From the NCBI GenBank assembly GCA_031287565.1, contig JAITSS010000015.1, positions 18,938 to 82,937 on the forward strand: 64,000 bases of DNA, written 5' to 3'. The DNA is from Desulfobulbaceae bacterium (lineage in GTDB: Bacteria; Desulfobacterota; Desulfobulbia; Desulfobulbales; Desulfocapsaceae). Below, piece after piece: positions 44,085 to 53,329 of this stretch (positions within the stretch are counted from its first letter, which is position 1; each line of letters opens with the position of its first letter). Position numbers and translations under genes: made by a program. A model generated the notes under the pieces. That model had not been told where the DNA came from. It searched no databases and saw only the letters and a program-made list of their open reading frames with translations.

Positions 44085-46781
44085 CTATTCCTTCCGCGCT
44101 GCCGCTTGGTCCGGCGCGTCAAGCCAGTCCTGCCATTCTGTTTGCATCTCTTCGCGCAGGGTGAAATGCGCGCCGTCGGCGGCTTGATTTCCAGCCGCGA
44201 CGGCGTCCGGCGGCGTGGCCAAAGCTATGCCGCCTTTGACCAGACTGGTCAGCGATTCGCTTTTGATATTGACGCCGGAAAACAAGCCAGCCCGCATCCG
44301 GATGCCGCTGACGTTCCAGAATTGCGTTCCCTGGCGGATTAAAGCGGCATAGCGCGGCGCGATGCGGACGGCGATGAACACCTGGTCAAAGCCCTTGGCT
44401 AAACGCGCGCCGGTGACTTCGCCGACTTGCACCTGACGGAAATAAACCGGTGAACCCGGAACGAGCGAGGCCAATTGCCTGGCTTCCAAAACGAGCGATA
44501 AACCATTTTCGTCCACGGCCTGATTCTGTGGCGGCTCATCGAGGGCGACAAACTGGCGGCTAGCCGGGCCGGTTCCTGGCAAAAAGAGCAGATAGCCGCC
44601 CAAGAGCGCATCAGCGCCGCGCAGGCCGTCGAGGCCCAGTTCGGTTTTGGCCAGCCAAAAGCGGCTTCCTTGGCGCAGAAGCGAGGCCACTTCTTTCTTC
44701 ATCCGCGCCTCAACCACAATTTCCCTGGCCGCGTCAGCGAAACGAATCGACAGCACCTGGCCGCAATCGACGCCGCGATAGCGCAGTGGGGCGCCTTCGC
44801 GCAGGCCGCCGATGTCTTTCATGCGGATGGTAATCAGCGGATTTCCAGCGTTTTCCGCCTCTTCCCGCGTGGCGTACAGCGGCAGCGGCTCGCGCGGCGG
44901 ATTGTTTCCTTCGACCGCCGCCGTCGTTTCCAGACAGGCGATGCCGCCGCGTAAAAGGCCCGCAACCGGAGCCATCTTCAGGCTGATACCCGACAAACTG
45001 CCGCTGACATCCACCGCTGGTTGCGGATAGCAACGACTGTCGGCGTCGAGCAGATCGCCATAGGCTGGGTCGAGCGCCGCATCAATCAACACGCGGCGGC
45101 GGTCGCGGCTGAATGATAGGTTTTCCACCTGGCCAATGGCGATATTTTTATAGAGAACCGGCGTTCCTTTACTAATGCCTTGCGGTTCCGAGCAGACGAA
45201 TCGCAGCCGTTTTCCTGGCGGTCGCGACTCCGGATGCGCCGCGAGCGCCGCCTGATAATCGGCATACAGCGGATAGGTTTTACGCGCCGCCGCCTGTTTC
45301 TTGTTTTTCGGCGGATTACTGACGGCGATGCCACCGAGAAGCATCTGGCCGACGGTGCCGGTTTTCATCTCCAGCCCCGACCAATCGGCTTTGATCTCCA
45401 ACGCCTGCCGCAGCCAGAACAAAGTGTTGGCGCCGAGCAGATGTTCGTATTCCTGCTCAATAAAGATGTCCACGCTGATCGTTTCGCCGGTCAATCGCGT
45501 CGTGACGACCTCGCCAATCGGCATATCTTTGAACGTCACCGGACTTCCCGGACGCAGGGAAATCGCCGCGTCGCTGGTCAGGGTAAGGCTTTTGCCGGGG
45601 CGCGTCGGCATGGTCGGCGGCGGTTGCGCCAGACAGAAATGATCGCTGAAGGGGCCGTCGCCGGGTTGAAAGGTCAGTTGCGCGCCGGTAATGAGGTTTT
45701 GAATGTGGCTAATGCCCGCCACGCTGACGCTTGGTTTAATCAGCCAAAACCTGGTGTTTTTCTTCAGGATATATTGAAATTTCGGGTCAATTGAAACCAT
45801 GGCCGCCGCTTGGCCGTTCGCCTCGAAACGCAGCTCGCGCACCCGCCCGGCTTCGACGCCGTGGTAGACCAGCTTGGTTCCTTCACCCACGCCGTCGGCG
45901 TCGGGCAGGTCAATGGTCAGCGGCAGGCCGTAACCGGCGTCACCGGCGTTCGCGAACAGGGAAAAGACCTGGCCGTTGCCCGCCCGCTCGCCGTCGCGCA
46001 GACTCTCCGGCGTAAACATCATGATGCCGCCGCGCAGGAGCGTGGTCAGGGATTGCAGATGCACCTTGAGATCAGTCAGGCTGCCGCCAATGCTGATGTT
46101 GCCAGCCTGGTAAAAGCGGCTGCCCTGACGGGCCAGCGCGGCGTATTCCGGTTTGATACAGACCGAAATTTCCACTTGGTCATCCTTCAGGCGATAGGCT
46201 TGTACCGCGCCGATTTCAATATCTTTGAAATACACGCCGCTGCCGTTTTGCAGCGAGCCGAGGGTTTTCGCGGTCAGGGTGATGTGCAGGCCCGGCGAAT
46301 CGTCGCTCACCGGCGGGATGGTGTCGAGGCCGACAAAATCATGGCGGCTTTGTTTGGCGGTTCCGACGCGGATGCCGATGTAGATGCCGCTGATGAAGGT
46401 TTCCAGCCCCTGCACGCCCGCCGCCGACAATTCGGGGCGCACTACCCAGAAGAGCGTATCTTCAAGCAGATACGGACGGGTTTCTTTGCGCATTTCCACC
46501 GTCGCTTTGACGGCGTTGTGGCGCAGGTCGGGGCTGAGTTCTTTGACCAGACCGACTGGAATACCATTGGCGACGACCTGGGTTTTTCCGGCGACCAGGC
46601 CGTTGCCGTTGGCGAAGGTAATGGTGATGAGGACGCCGGAGTCGCGCCAACTGGTGAATAGCAACCACAGACACAAGGCGATGGCGAGAATCGGCAGGGT
46701 CCACACCACGGGAATGCCGCGTTTCCTGGTGATTTTCGGCACCAGTTCCTGGGAATCAATTGGGGTGTTTGGACTATTCAT
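44085..46781 (-). CDS. letB: Intermembrane lipid transport protein LetB (seven MCE domains)
   Basis: An 898-residue protein with one N-terminal membrane helix (24-43) and seven MCE modules recognised by repeated phrases such as GNGLVAGKTQVVANGIPVG, GSGVYFKDIEIG, GTKLVYHGVEAG, GSPVTFKDMPIG, GTPVLYKNIAIG, GAPLRYRGVDCG and GSPVYFRQVQVG. Seven copies match LetB (YebT) rather than the three of PqiB. LetB stacks rings into a tunnel that carries lipids between membranes. Its start overlaps the letA stop (ATGAATAG), so translation is coupled. Confidence 0.93.
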   Translation of the reverse strand: MNSPNTPIDSQELVPKITRKRGIPVVWTLPILAIALCLWLLFTSWRDSGVLITITFANGNGLVAGKTQVVANGIPVGLVKELSPDLRHNAVKATVEMRKETRPYLLEDTLFWVVRPELSAAGVQGLETFISGIYIGIRVGTAKQSRHDFVGLDTIPPVSDDSPGLHITLTAKTLGSLQNGSGVYFKDIEIGAVQAYRLKDDQVEISVCIKPEYAALARQGSRFYQAGNISIGGSLTDLKVHLQSLTTLLRGGIMMFTPESLRDGERAGNGQVFSLFANAGDAGYGLPLTIDLPDADGVGEGTKLVYHGVEAGRVRELRFEANGQAAAMVSIDPKFQYILKKNTRFWLIKPSVSVAGISHIQNLITGAQLTFQPGDGPFSDHFCLAQPPPTMPTRPGKSLTLTSDAAISLRPGSPVTFKDMPIGEVVTTRLTGETISVDIFIEQEYEHLLGANTLFWLRQALEIKADWSGLEMKTGTVGQMLLGGIAVSNPPKNKKQAAARKTYPLYADYQAALAAHPESRPPGKRLRFVCSEPQGISKGTPVLYKNIAIGQVENLSFSRDRRRVLIDAALDPAYGDLLDADSRCYPQPAVDVSGSLSGISLKMAPVAGLLRGGIACLETTAAVEGNNPPREPLPLYATREEAENAGNPLITIRMKDIGGLREGAPLRYRGVDCGQVLSIRFADAAREIVVEARMKKEVASLLRQGSRFWLAKTELGLDGLRGADALLGGYLLFLPGTGPASRQFVALDEPPQNQAVDENGLSLVLEARQLASLVPGSPVYFRQVQVGEVTGARLAKGFDQVFIAVRIAPRYAALIRQGTQFWNVSGIRMRAGLFSGVNIKSESLTSLVKGGIALATPPDAVAAGNQAADGAHFTLREEMQTEWQDWLDAPDQAAARKE

Positions 46782-48099
46782 CGCGTGACCGGCGGCTTGC
46801 CGCGTCCCACATCAGACGCGGGTCGAAGAAGTGGGTGGCCAGCATGGTTGTGGTGACGACCAGGCAAAACCAGGTCGCCGCCGGCGCCACCCGCACCGAG
46901 GACAGCATCCCGAATTGCACCATGGCGTTTAACAAGGCGATGACGAAAATATCGAGCATCGACCAGCGGCCAATCAACGATATGAAGCGATACAGGGCGG
47001 TTTTTTCGCGCAACATGGCCAGGTTCCAGCCCTGGGCCGTGGCCAGGAGGGTGGCCAGAGCGATAATTTTTAAAACCGGCACGAACACGCTGGCCACCAG
47101 AATAATCATGCCAACCAGATAATTGCCTTCTTCAAAAAAGAAGAGAATACCATCAATAATGGTCGAGCTGGTGGTTTCTCTCAGCGATTCAACCTCCATG
47201 ATCGGCAACAGGTTGGCCGGGAACATGAAGATTGTCGCGGTGAGGAGCAAGGCCCAGCAGGTGCCGAGGCTACCTTTGCGCCGTTCGCGCAGGGGACTGC
47301 CGCAACGTGTGCAGACGGCGGCGGGTTTTTGCAATTGCTGACAAGCCAGACAAAGGATAAGACCGGCCTCGGACGCGGTTCCGACCGCCGGTGCTTGCAA
47401 AGCGGGCGCGGGCGCCCAACCGGGGTTGCGGTGGTCGATGCGCCGCCAGAACAGGCGATGTTCGCAGACCGTGGACAGGCTGATTAAGGTCAAGGCCAGG
47501 GCCAGGCAGGCAAGAAAGCCGCCGTCAAATTTCATTTCGACGCTTCCGGTCATTTTGAAAATCATCACCAGAATGCCAACCAGAAACACATCGACCATCG
47601 CCCATTCCTCCAAGGCCAGCGCCAGACGGAAAAGCAACGCGGTCCGGCGGCCCACGCGACGGATGCGGATTGACAGGGCGACAATGCCCAGACAAATCAG
47701 GACCAGCGCCGGAAACACCACCACCATCAGCAACACCGCCAGCGACACCAGCGGATAGTCGGCCTGGAACAGTCCGGCGACGCTCTCAAGAACGGTGCCC
47801 GATTGCTTCATCCACAAAATGCTCATGGATAATATGGGCGATATAATCGTTGGAAAATAAAGAATAATACCGGTCAGGCACAGGAGCAGCGTGGTCAGGG
47901 CCGGGCTGTCGGACGATGAGGCGACGACACAGCCGCAACGCGGGCAGCGGGCGCGGTTGCCGGGTTTTGGCTCGACACGGATGAACAGTAGGTCGCACTG
48001 CGGGCAGGCTTGGTATCCGGCGGCGGCCTGGGCGGAAAGCGCGGCGTTCATGAAGGCGACCAGGGATTCAGTCGCCTTGGGGCCAGACGGCGTTTTCAT
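46774..48099 (-). CDS. letA: LetA (PqiA family membrane partner of LetB)
   Basis: A 441-residue integral membrane protein with two PqiA modules. Each starts with a zinc ribbon: CPQC and CPRC near residues 33-55, and CLAC and CTRC near 255-275. Eight or so hydrophobic segments follow in two groups, including ILYFPTIISPILSM and FMFPANLLPIMEV, the classical PqiA motif. It forms the membrane port for LetB. An alternative start at 48051 would avoid a 32-bp overlap with the next upstream gene. Confidence 0.92.
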   Translation of the reverse strand: MKTPSGPKATESLVAFMNAALSAQAAAGYQACPQCDLLFIRVEPKPGNRARCPRCGCVVASSSDSPALTTLLLCLTGIILYFPTIISPILSMSILWMKQSGTVLESVAGLFQADYPLVSLAVLLMVVVFPALVLICLGIVALSIRIRRVGRRTALLFRLALALEEWAMVDVFLVGILVMIFKMTGSVEMKFDGGFLACLALALTLISLSTVCEHRLFWRRIDHRNPGWAPAPALQAPAVGTASEAGLILCLACQQLQKPAAVCTRCGSPLRERRKGSLGTCWALLLTATIFMFPANLLPIMEVESLRETTSSTIIDGILFFFEEGNYLVGMIILVASVFVPVLKIIALATLLATAQGWNLAMLREKTALYRFISLIGRWSMLDIFVIALLNAMVQFGMLSSVRVAPAATWFCLVVTTTMLATHFFDPRLMWDAASRRSRDE

Positions 48100-48286
48100 C
48101 CCGCCGGGTCAGGTAACAGAAATTTTTCCAGGTGAATTCGCGACCGCTTATCGGGCAGCGTAGCGTTACGCTGTCTGGGTCCACGCCGATAACCAGCCAG
48201 TCGCCGTGGCGGAGCGGCCCCTCGATATAAATTTTTTCCCCCACCTGGAAAGAATAAGGCGTAAAAACGCTGACAGTATCGGCCAT
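48068..48286 (-). CDS. Small beta-rich protein upstream of letA, unknown
   Basis: A 72-residue protein (MADTVSVFTPYSFQVGEKI), start set at ATG 48286 with a strong AAGGAG site 6 nt upstream. Short strands (EKIYIEG, DWLVIGVD, SVTLRCP, EFTWKNFCYL) suggest an SH3-like barrel. It overlaps the letA start by 32 bp, so it probably belongs to the let operon. No family recognised. Confidence 0.6.
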   Translation of the reverse strand: MADTVSVFTPYSFQVGEKIYIEGPLRHGDWLVIGVDPDSVTLRCPISGREFTWKNFCYLTRRDENAVWPQGD

Positions 48287-48462
48287 GGCGGTCTCCTTGG
48301 CTGGAATTGGGACGAGCAAAGCGGCGGAACGGGAATTGCAACAGAGTAGTATTCCAACATCTTCAGGGGAATTTCGGCAAGAAGAAAAATCTGCGGGCGC
48401 GGCCTGTCTGTCCCTGCCCGTCCGGCAGGCAGACCAAGCTTGATAGGCGAAACGCGGGCAAG

Positions 48463-48497
48463 AAAAAAAGGGTTTGACCGAAATCGGCCAAACCCTT
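48463..48497 (-). terminator. Rho-independent terminator of tRNA-fMet
   Basis: Reading the minus strand, AAGGGTTTG pairs with CAAACCCTT around a partly paired centre (GGCCGA/TCGGTC), a 13-14 bp stem, followed by seven T (complement of 48463-48469). It begins a few bases after the tRNA end. Confidence 0.9.
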
Positions 48498-48505
48498 GAA
48501 TCATC

Positions 48506-48582
<77 letters not shown>

Positions 48583-48596
48583 TCACGTGAGGAGGC

Positions 48597-48624
48597 ACTA
48601 TAGCGCGGGCGTCGTGGAAGTCAA
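48597..48624 (-). promoter_or_regulatory. Promoter of tRNA-fMet
   Basis: On the minus strand TTGACT (48624-48619), 16-nt spacer, TATAGT (48602-48597), about 15 nt before the tRNA 5' end; a strong stable-RNA-type promoter. Confidence 0.85.
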
Positions 48625-48743
48625 GAACTTTCGCCGCGCCCTGAGTCGTTCGCGGTTGTCACCGATGCTTGACGCCGACGGTGGCTTGTCGATATGATGC
48701 GGAAATTATTCTTATTCTTTCCCCATTCCCCATCTATAAAGCC

Positions 48744-49670
48744 ATGCCTGCCCCGTTTTCCCTCACGTCGCCGCTGGCGCTTGCGCCTTTGGCTGGGTAC
48801 AGCGACGCGCCGTTTCGCCTGCTCTGCCGACGGCTGGGTGCCGGTCTGTGCGTCTCGGAGATGATCAGCGCGCACGCCATTGTCCACGGGCAGCGCAAGA
48901 CCCTTGAAATGCTCGATTTTTCTGAAGAAGAACGCCCGGTTTCGCTGCAATTGTTCGGCGCGGATCCCGGCGTCATGGCCGAGGCGGCGGCCATGGTCGG
49001 CGCTTTATCGCCCGATTTCATCGACTTGAATATGGGTTGCCCGGTGAAAAAGGTGACAAAAAAAGGCGCGGGCGCGGCGCTGATGGCCAATCCAACCCTG
49101 GCCGAGGACATTATCCGCCGCGTCTGCCGGGCTACGCCTATCGCCGTGACCGTGAAGATACGCGCCGGGGTCAACGCCACCCATATCACCGCCGTCGATT
49201 TCGCGAAGATGGCCGAAGCCCAGGGCGCCAAAATGGTGGCGGCGCATGGTCGCACCTGGGCGCAGGGCTTTTCCGGACTGGCCGATTGGTCAGTGGTGGC
49301 GGCGGTGAAGAAGGCGCTGACCATTCCGGTCATCGGCAACGGCGATATAGCCAGCCGCGACCAAGCGTTCCAGCGTCTTGCGGAAAGCGGTTGCGACGCG
49401 GTGATGATTGGCCGCGCCGCCTTGAAAAATCCCTTCATTTTTCGCGAATTCGGCCACGCCCCGCTTGCGGAAATTGTCGACTTCGCCCTGCGGCACCTTG
49501 ATTTGGCCTTGCGGCGCGGGCAAAACATCGCCCCGTTACGAACGCGCCTTGCCGCCTACTTCCATGATTTTCGCGGCAGCGGCGAGATTCGCCGCCAACT
49601 CGTCAGCCGCGCCACTGCGGTGGAGCTGCGCGCGGCGCTGATGGCAATCGCCGCCTGCCGCACCTCGTGA
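48744..49670 (+). CDS. dusB: tRNA-dihydrouridine synthase (DusB-like)
   Basis: FMN enzyme that reduces uridines in the tRNA D-loop. A 308-residue protein with the TIM-barrel opening APLAGYSDAPFR, catalytic Cys99 in LNMGCPVKKV, AHGRTWAQGFSG for FMN and substrate, and IGNGDIASRDQA and MIGRAALKNPFIF. The start at ATG 48744 matches the family; the longer frame from 48669 does not. It lies next to the divergent tRNA-fMet. DusB versus DusA/C assignment is by overall pattern and not certain. Confidence 0.9.
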   Translation: MPAPFSLTSPLALAPLAGYSDAPFRLLCRRLGAGLCVSEMISAHAIVHGQRKTLEMLDFSEEERPVSLQLFGADPGVMAEAAAMVGALSPDFIDLNMGCPVKKVTKKGAGAALMANPTLAEDIIRRVCRATPIAVTVKIRAGVNATHITAVDFAKMAEAQGAKMVAAHGRTWAQGFSGLADWSVVAAVKKALTIPVIGNGDIASRDQAFQRLAESGCDAVMIGRAALKNPFIFREFGHAPLAEIVDFALRHLDLALRRGQNIAPLRTRLAAYFHDFRGSGEIRRQLVSRATAVELRAALMAIAACRTS

Positions 49671-49712
49671 GGGTGAGCTGCCTGCAGGGTGGGGCGTGGC
49701 TGGGCGCTCGCC

Positions 49713-49988
49713 TTATTTGCGGACAAAGCGCAGATAGACCGCGTATTTGCCTTCATCCAGGTCGGGGGGCAGGGTGGTCGCGTCCGGCACCATGATCGTC
49801 AGAACTCTGGCGCGGTGCGGGTCGGTTGATTTTTTGCCGCGTCGCTCCATGCCTGATGGCCCGGCGATGCCCTTGCGCGGTGGGCGGGAATGCAGGAGCC
49901 TCGCTTCGACCATGCCGCTGGAATTTTCCTCCCGCGGCTTGGACGGTGGAAACTGCACGGGTGGAAGCGCGCCGATGATGATGTCCAT
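49713..49988 (-). CDS. Small hypothetical protein
   Basis: A 91-residue Pro- and Arg-rich open frame (MDIIIGALPPVQF, ending LDEGKYAVYLRFVRK). A weak GGTCAGGT site precedes ATG 49988. It fills the gap between convergent dus and the divergent AI-2E gene; its coding character is modest and no family is recognised. It may not be a real gene. Confidence 0.4.
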   Translation of the reverse strand: MDIIIGALPPVQFPPSKPREENSSGMVEARLLHSRPPRKGIAGPSGMERRGKKSTDPHRARVLTIMVPDATTLPPDLDEGKYAVYLRFVRK

Positions 49989-50149
49989 ACCTGACCTTCC
50001 GATTCTCTATGTTTCATTGGATAAGCGGCCTGTATTGTTCAGGATGCGTTCGGACTTCTTCAGCATAGCATCTCGACGGCGCTTCGCAAATGGCCGGAGT
50101 GGGCACCATACCGCTTTTTTACTGGAGAAAAGCGAAGCGCCCATCTAAA

Positions 50150-51310
50150 ATGGCGGTCATGAACGTTGAAACCCTGCATAAAACCGTGTTGCTGGCCCTG
50201 GTTGTGGCCATTTCCCTTTTGTTTCTCGGCATGATTCAGCAATTTCTCATGCCATTATTCATGGCCGGATTATTTTCGGCGATTTTCAGCGCGCCGCATC
50301 ACTGGTTGAGCCAAAAAATGGGTGGCCGCGACAATCTGGCGGCGCTTTTGGTGGTGTTGGCCATTGTCATCCTGCTCCTGGTGCCGATTGGTTTCTTGAT
50401 TGGCATCGTGGTGACGCAGGCGATTCATGTCAGCGAATCGGTGACGCCCTGGGTGCAGGCATTTCTCCGGGAGCCGACCACCGTCACCAAGCATCTGCAA
50501 AGCCTGCCGTACTACGAACAAATCCTGCCGTACCGCGATATTATTGTCACGAAAGCCGGGGAACTGGTCGGCGTCATGTCCACCTTTCTCATCAATTCCC
50601 TTTCGTCCGTGACCAAGATGACGATCAACGCCATCATCGGCTCGATTTTGATGCTCTACATCATGTTCTATTTTCTCAACATCGGCGATGTGCTGCTGAA
50701 GCGCATTCTCTATTTGTTGCCGCTGGAGGATGAGGATGAACTGCTTATTCTCCACCGATTCACCTCGGTGACGCGGGCGACCATCAAGGGCACGGTGATT
50801 ATCGGCGTCTTGCAGGGCGCGGTCTGCGGTTTGGCCTTTGCCCTGGCGGGTATCGAAGGCCCGGTGTTCTGGGGCACGGTGATGGCCGTCATGTCGATCA
50901 TCCCGGCTATTGGCGCGGCCTTGGTTTGGGCGCCAGCGCTCATCATCCTGGCCTTAACCGGCGATATAAGCGGCGTTGTCATTTTGGTCGCGCTCTGCGG
51001 CCTCGTCGCCGGTAATCTTGATAATGTCCTGCGCCCGCGCCTGGTCGGCAAAGATACGGCCATGCACGATTTGTTCGTGTTGTTCGGCACCTTGGGCGGC
51101 ATCGCCATGTTTGGCATTCTGGGGATTATTGTCGGGCCGATTGTCGCCGCCCTGTTCATCACCATCTGGGAAATCTACGGCAAAGCCTTCCACGAATATT
51201 TGCCGGAAGTGAAAACCGTGCTACTGGCCCACCGCCAGCGGATCATCGTTGATGAATCGACTGCGGACCAAGACGAGCCGCCATCGGAGCGGCGAGAGGA
51301 GCAAACATGA
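50150..51310 (+). CDS. AI-2E family transporter (PerM/YdiK type)
   Basis: A 386-residue inner-membrane protein with about eight hydrophobic segments and a soluble region between residues 75 and 140. The family pattern is seen in VFWGTVMAVMSIIPAIGAALVWAPA and LDNVLRPRLVGKDTAMHDLFVLFGTLGGIAMFGILGIIVGPIVAALF. Members export small molecules such as AI-2, or act as Na+/H+ antiporters; here nothing indicates the substrate. The start is chosen at ATG 50150; ATG 50159 is also possible. It overlaps the next gene by 4 bp (ATGA). Confidence 0.87.
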   Translation: MAVMNVETLHKTVLLALVVAISLLFLGMIQQFLMPLFMAGLFSAIFSAPHHWLSQKMGGRDNLAALLVVLAIVILLLVPIGFLIGIVVTQAIHVSESVTPWVQAFLREPTTVTKHLQSLPYYEQILPYRDIIVTKAGELVGVMSTFLINSLSSVTKMTINAIIGSILMLYIMFYFLNIGDVLLKRILYLLPLEDEDELLILHRFTSVTRATIKGTVIIGVLQGAVCGLAFALAGIEGPVFWGTVMAVMSIIPAIGAALVWAPALIILALTGDISGVVILVALCGLVAGNLDNVLRPRLVGKDTAMHDLFVLFGTLGGIAMFGILGIIVGPIVAALFITIWEIYGKAFHEYLPEVKTVLLAHRQRIIVDESTADQDEPPSERREEQT

Positions 51311-52146
51311 GGCGCGCAGGGTTTCTTAAGGCGGCGGTCGCGGTCACTGGCTTCACCGCGTTCTTCGCCGCGTCCGTGTGCCTGGCCGCCACGCCGCTGA
51401 CCATCTCGTTTGTTGATGTCGGCCATGGCAACGCCACACTCTTTTATCAGCCGGGTTCCTGCGCGATGCTGGTTGATGCCGGGCCAGCCGAGCAGGGAGA
51501 AAATCTGCGCGAGCTTCTGGAAAAATATAAAATAAAAACGCTGGATTATATGGTCGTCACCTCGCCCGCGCCGGAATACTATTTTGGCCTGAACATCATT
51601 TTATCCGACGTGACGATCAAAGAACTTTCCGATAATGGCGACCCCGGTCGCGACGGCTTTGATGAGTACCGGCAATTGCAGGAACGTATTCCCTATTCGG
51701 TGGTGGCGGCGGGCGATTCCTGGCAATGCGGTGATGTTAAAGTGAACGTGTTGAATCCGCCGGTGGAAATCGCCGAATCGCCGGACCGCCGGTCGCGGTC
51801 GCTGGCGCTCATGATCAGCTTTGGCCGCTTCAGAATGCTGATGATGAATGATCTGGCCGGGCGCGGCGAACGGGAATTGCTGGCACGTGACCACGACCTG
51901 CAAGCCATGGTGCTGACCATCGGCAACCACGGGGCCGCCGACGGCACCTCCAGCCAGTTGCTGGCGCGAGTGCGGCCAAGGATGGCGGTGGCGAGCGTTG
52001 GCCGCGACCGGCGGCTGCTCCTGCCCGCCGAAAGCGTGGTCAGCCGCATCAAAGGGGCGAATATCCACCTCTACACCACCCGCCAGAGCGGCACCATTTC
52101 TTTGAAGGTGCAGCCCGACGGCAGCGCCCGCCTCGCGCGTCAGTAA
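51307..52146 (+). CDS. Secreted metallo-beta-lactamase-fold protein, metal motif lost
   Basis: A 279-residue protein with a signal peptide (MRRAGFLKAAVAVTGFTAFF, ending LAATPLTISFVDVG). The body resembles the ComEC C-terminal metallo-beta-lactamase domain: FVDVGHGNATLFYQPGSCAMLVDAGP, LDYMVVT, and IGNHGAADGTS. However, the metal motif HxHxDH is replaced: TSPAPEYYFG has Ser86, Ala88, Glu90 and Tyr91 at those positions. The later HHG is also NHG. It is probably inactive as a hydrolase and could be a binding or sensor protein. Translation is coupled to the AI-2E-type permease gene (ATGA overlap). Confidence 0.8.
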   Translation: MRRAGFLKAAVAVTGFTAFFAASVCLAATPLTISFVDVGHGNATLFYQPGSCAMLVDAGPAEQGENLRELLEKYKIKTLDYMVVTSPAPEYYFGLNIILSDVTIKELSDNGDPGRDGFDEYRQLQERIPYSVVAAGDSWQCGDVKVNVLNPPVEIAESPDRRSRSLALMISFGRFRMLMMNDLAGRGERELLARDHDLQAMVLTIGNHGAADGTSSQLLARVRPRMAVASVGRDRRLLLPAESVVSRIKGANIHLYTTRQSGTISLKVQPDGSARLARQ

Positions 52147-52150
52147 ACGA

Positions 52151-53320
52151 TTATTTTTTGCCGGGCAGCATTTCAAGAAAGGCTTCAATGCGGGTGCGGA
52201 GTTGCTCGCTGTCGCCGGTCGAATAATCACTTTCCAGGCGCAGGCAGGGCAAGCCCAATTCAGTATTGACAAATTCCTTCACCGCCCGCGCCTCGACGTT
52301 GTAGGTGTGGCAGCCCTGCCAGCTCAGGTCAACCACGGCGTCGGCGGCAAAATCCAGCGCCAGTTCTTTCAGCGTCGCAAATCGATTCGGGTTCGGCGTC
52401 ATCACCGAGCAGGGAATGGCCAGGTAGCGTTTGGCCAAGGCGGCGATGATTTCATCCTGACTGGCGTCAGGCGCTGCATCAATCGCGATCCGCGTCTTTT
52501 TATAGCCGACGCAGTTATCAATACACACCACGCTGGCCCCGCATTCTTCAAGTAATGCCACAACTTTATGCGAACCCATGCCGGTGGGAACGCCGGTGAG
52601 GATGATTCGCGGCGTCTGGTCGGTGAAGGGCGATTGCCCGGTTTTGATGCGCGTTTCCAATTCATCGGCGACGGCGTTCAACAGGCTAATACCTTCTTCC
52701 TTGTCAGGTAAGAACGAAGTTTTGAAGGCCAGCTCCAGTAGCTGCATCCCGGTGACCGGCGCGGGTTTGTGTTTGGCGCTGTCAAAGACCCGCTTCAGCG
52801 CCTGGCGTTCGCGTCTGACCACGGCGATGGCGGCGAGGAGCTTTTCTCGTGTGATGCGTGCGCTCAAATCTTGCTCCAGCCGGGCGACCAGCAGATGAAA
52901 CTGTTCCTGCCAACTTGTCAGCGCCATCTCTGATGCCTGGTCGTAAGGCAGGTGCATGACGAAGAGATTTTTGTCCGCCGCCATGATTTCAAACATCTTT
53001 TTCTTGCCGTCGCAGGTGGTTTCGCCAATCACCAGGTCGCTTGCGGCCAGATAGGGACAGGAATCGTTGACGAGAAAACCGTAGCTGCTTTTGATGAGTG
53101 GGCAGAGGGTGCGCGGCAATACGCTTTCCGCCGCCGGAATCGAATCCTGCTTGGTGCCGCACAGGCTGACGCAGATGGCGTCGGCGGCGAGGATGATTTC
53201 AGCTGGCGCATAGATGCAGTAAATGCCGACAACCTTGTTCCCTTTCTCTTTGGCGTCGGCGATGCGCAGGGCGTTGGTTTCAAAATAGTTGTTCACCCGG
53301 TCAAGGCTTTGTAGTTGCAT
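52151..53320 (-). CDS. Double-cubane-cluster protein (YjiM/2-hydroxyacyl-CoA dehydratase family)
   Basis: A 389-residue single-subunit member of the HgdB/BcrC superfamily, close to E. coli YjiM and to the double-cubane cluster protein DCCP. Shared phrases: PRTLCPLIKSSYGF (Cys73), SCPY (Cys88), SDLVIGETTCDGKKKM (Cys103), and GCHTYNVEARAVKEF (Cys337). Other cysteines at 35, 50, 54, 270 and 304. Proteins of this kind, reduced at very low potential by an ATP-driven activator, catalyse difficult reductions; DCCP reduces acetylene in vitro and its natural substrate is unknown. Last gene of a three-gene operon with its activator and an HdrD-like protein. Confidence 0.87.
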   Translation of the reverse strand: MQLQSLDRVNNYFETNALRIADAKEKGNKVVGIYCIYAPAEIILAADAICVSLCGTKQDSIPAAESVLPRTLCPLIKSSYGFLVNDSCPYLAASDLVIGETTCDGKKKMFEIMAADKNLFVMHLPYDQASEMALTSWQEQFHLLVARLEQDLSARITREKLLAAIAVVRRERQALKRVFDSAKHKPAPVTGMQLLELAFKTSFLPDKEEGISLLNAVADELETRIKTGQSPFTDQTPRIILTGVPTGMGSHKVVALLEECGASVVCIDNCVGYKKTRIAIDAAPDASQDEIIAALAKRYLAIPCSVMTPNPNRFATLKELALDFAADAVVDLSWQGCHTYNVEARAVKEFVNTELGLPCLRLESDYSTGDSEQLRTRIEAFLEMLPGKK

Positions 53321-53329
53321 GATTTTTCC

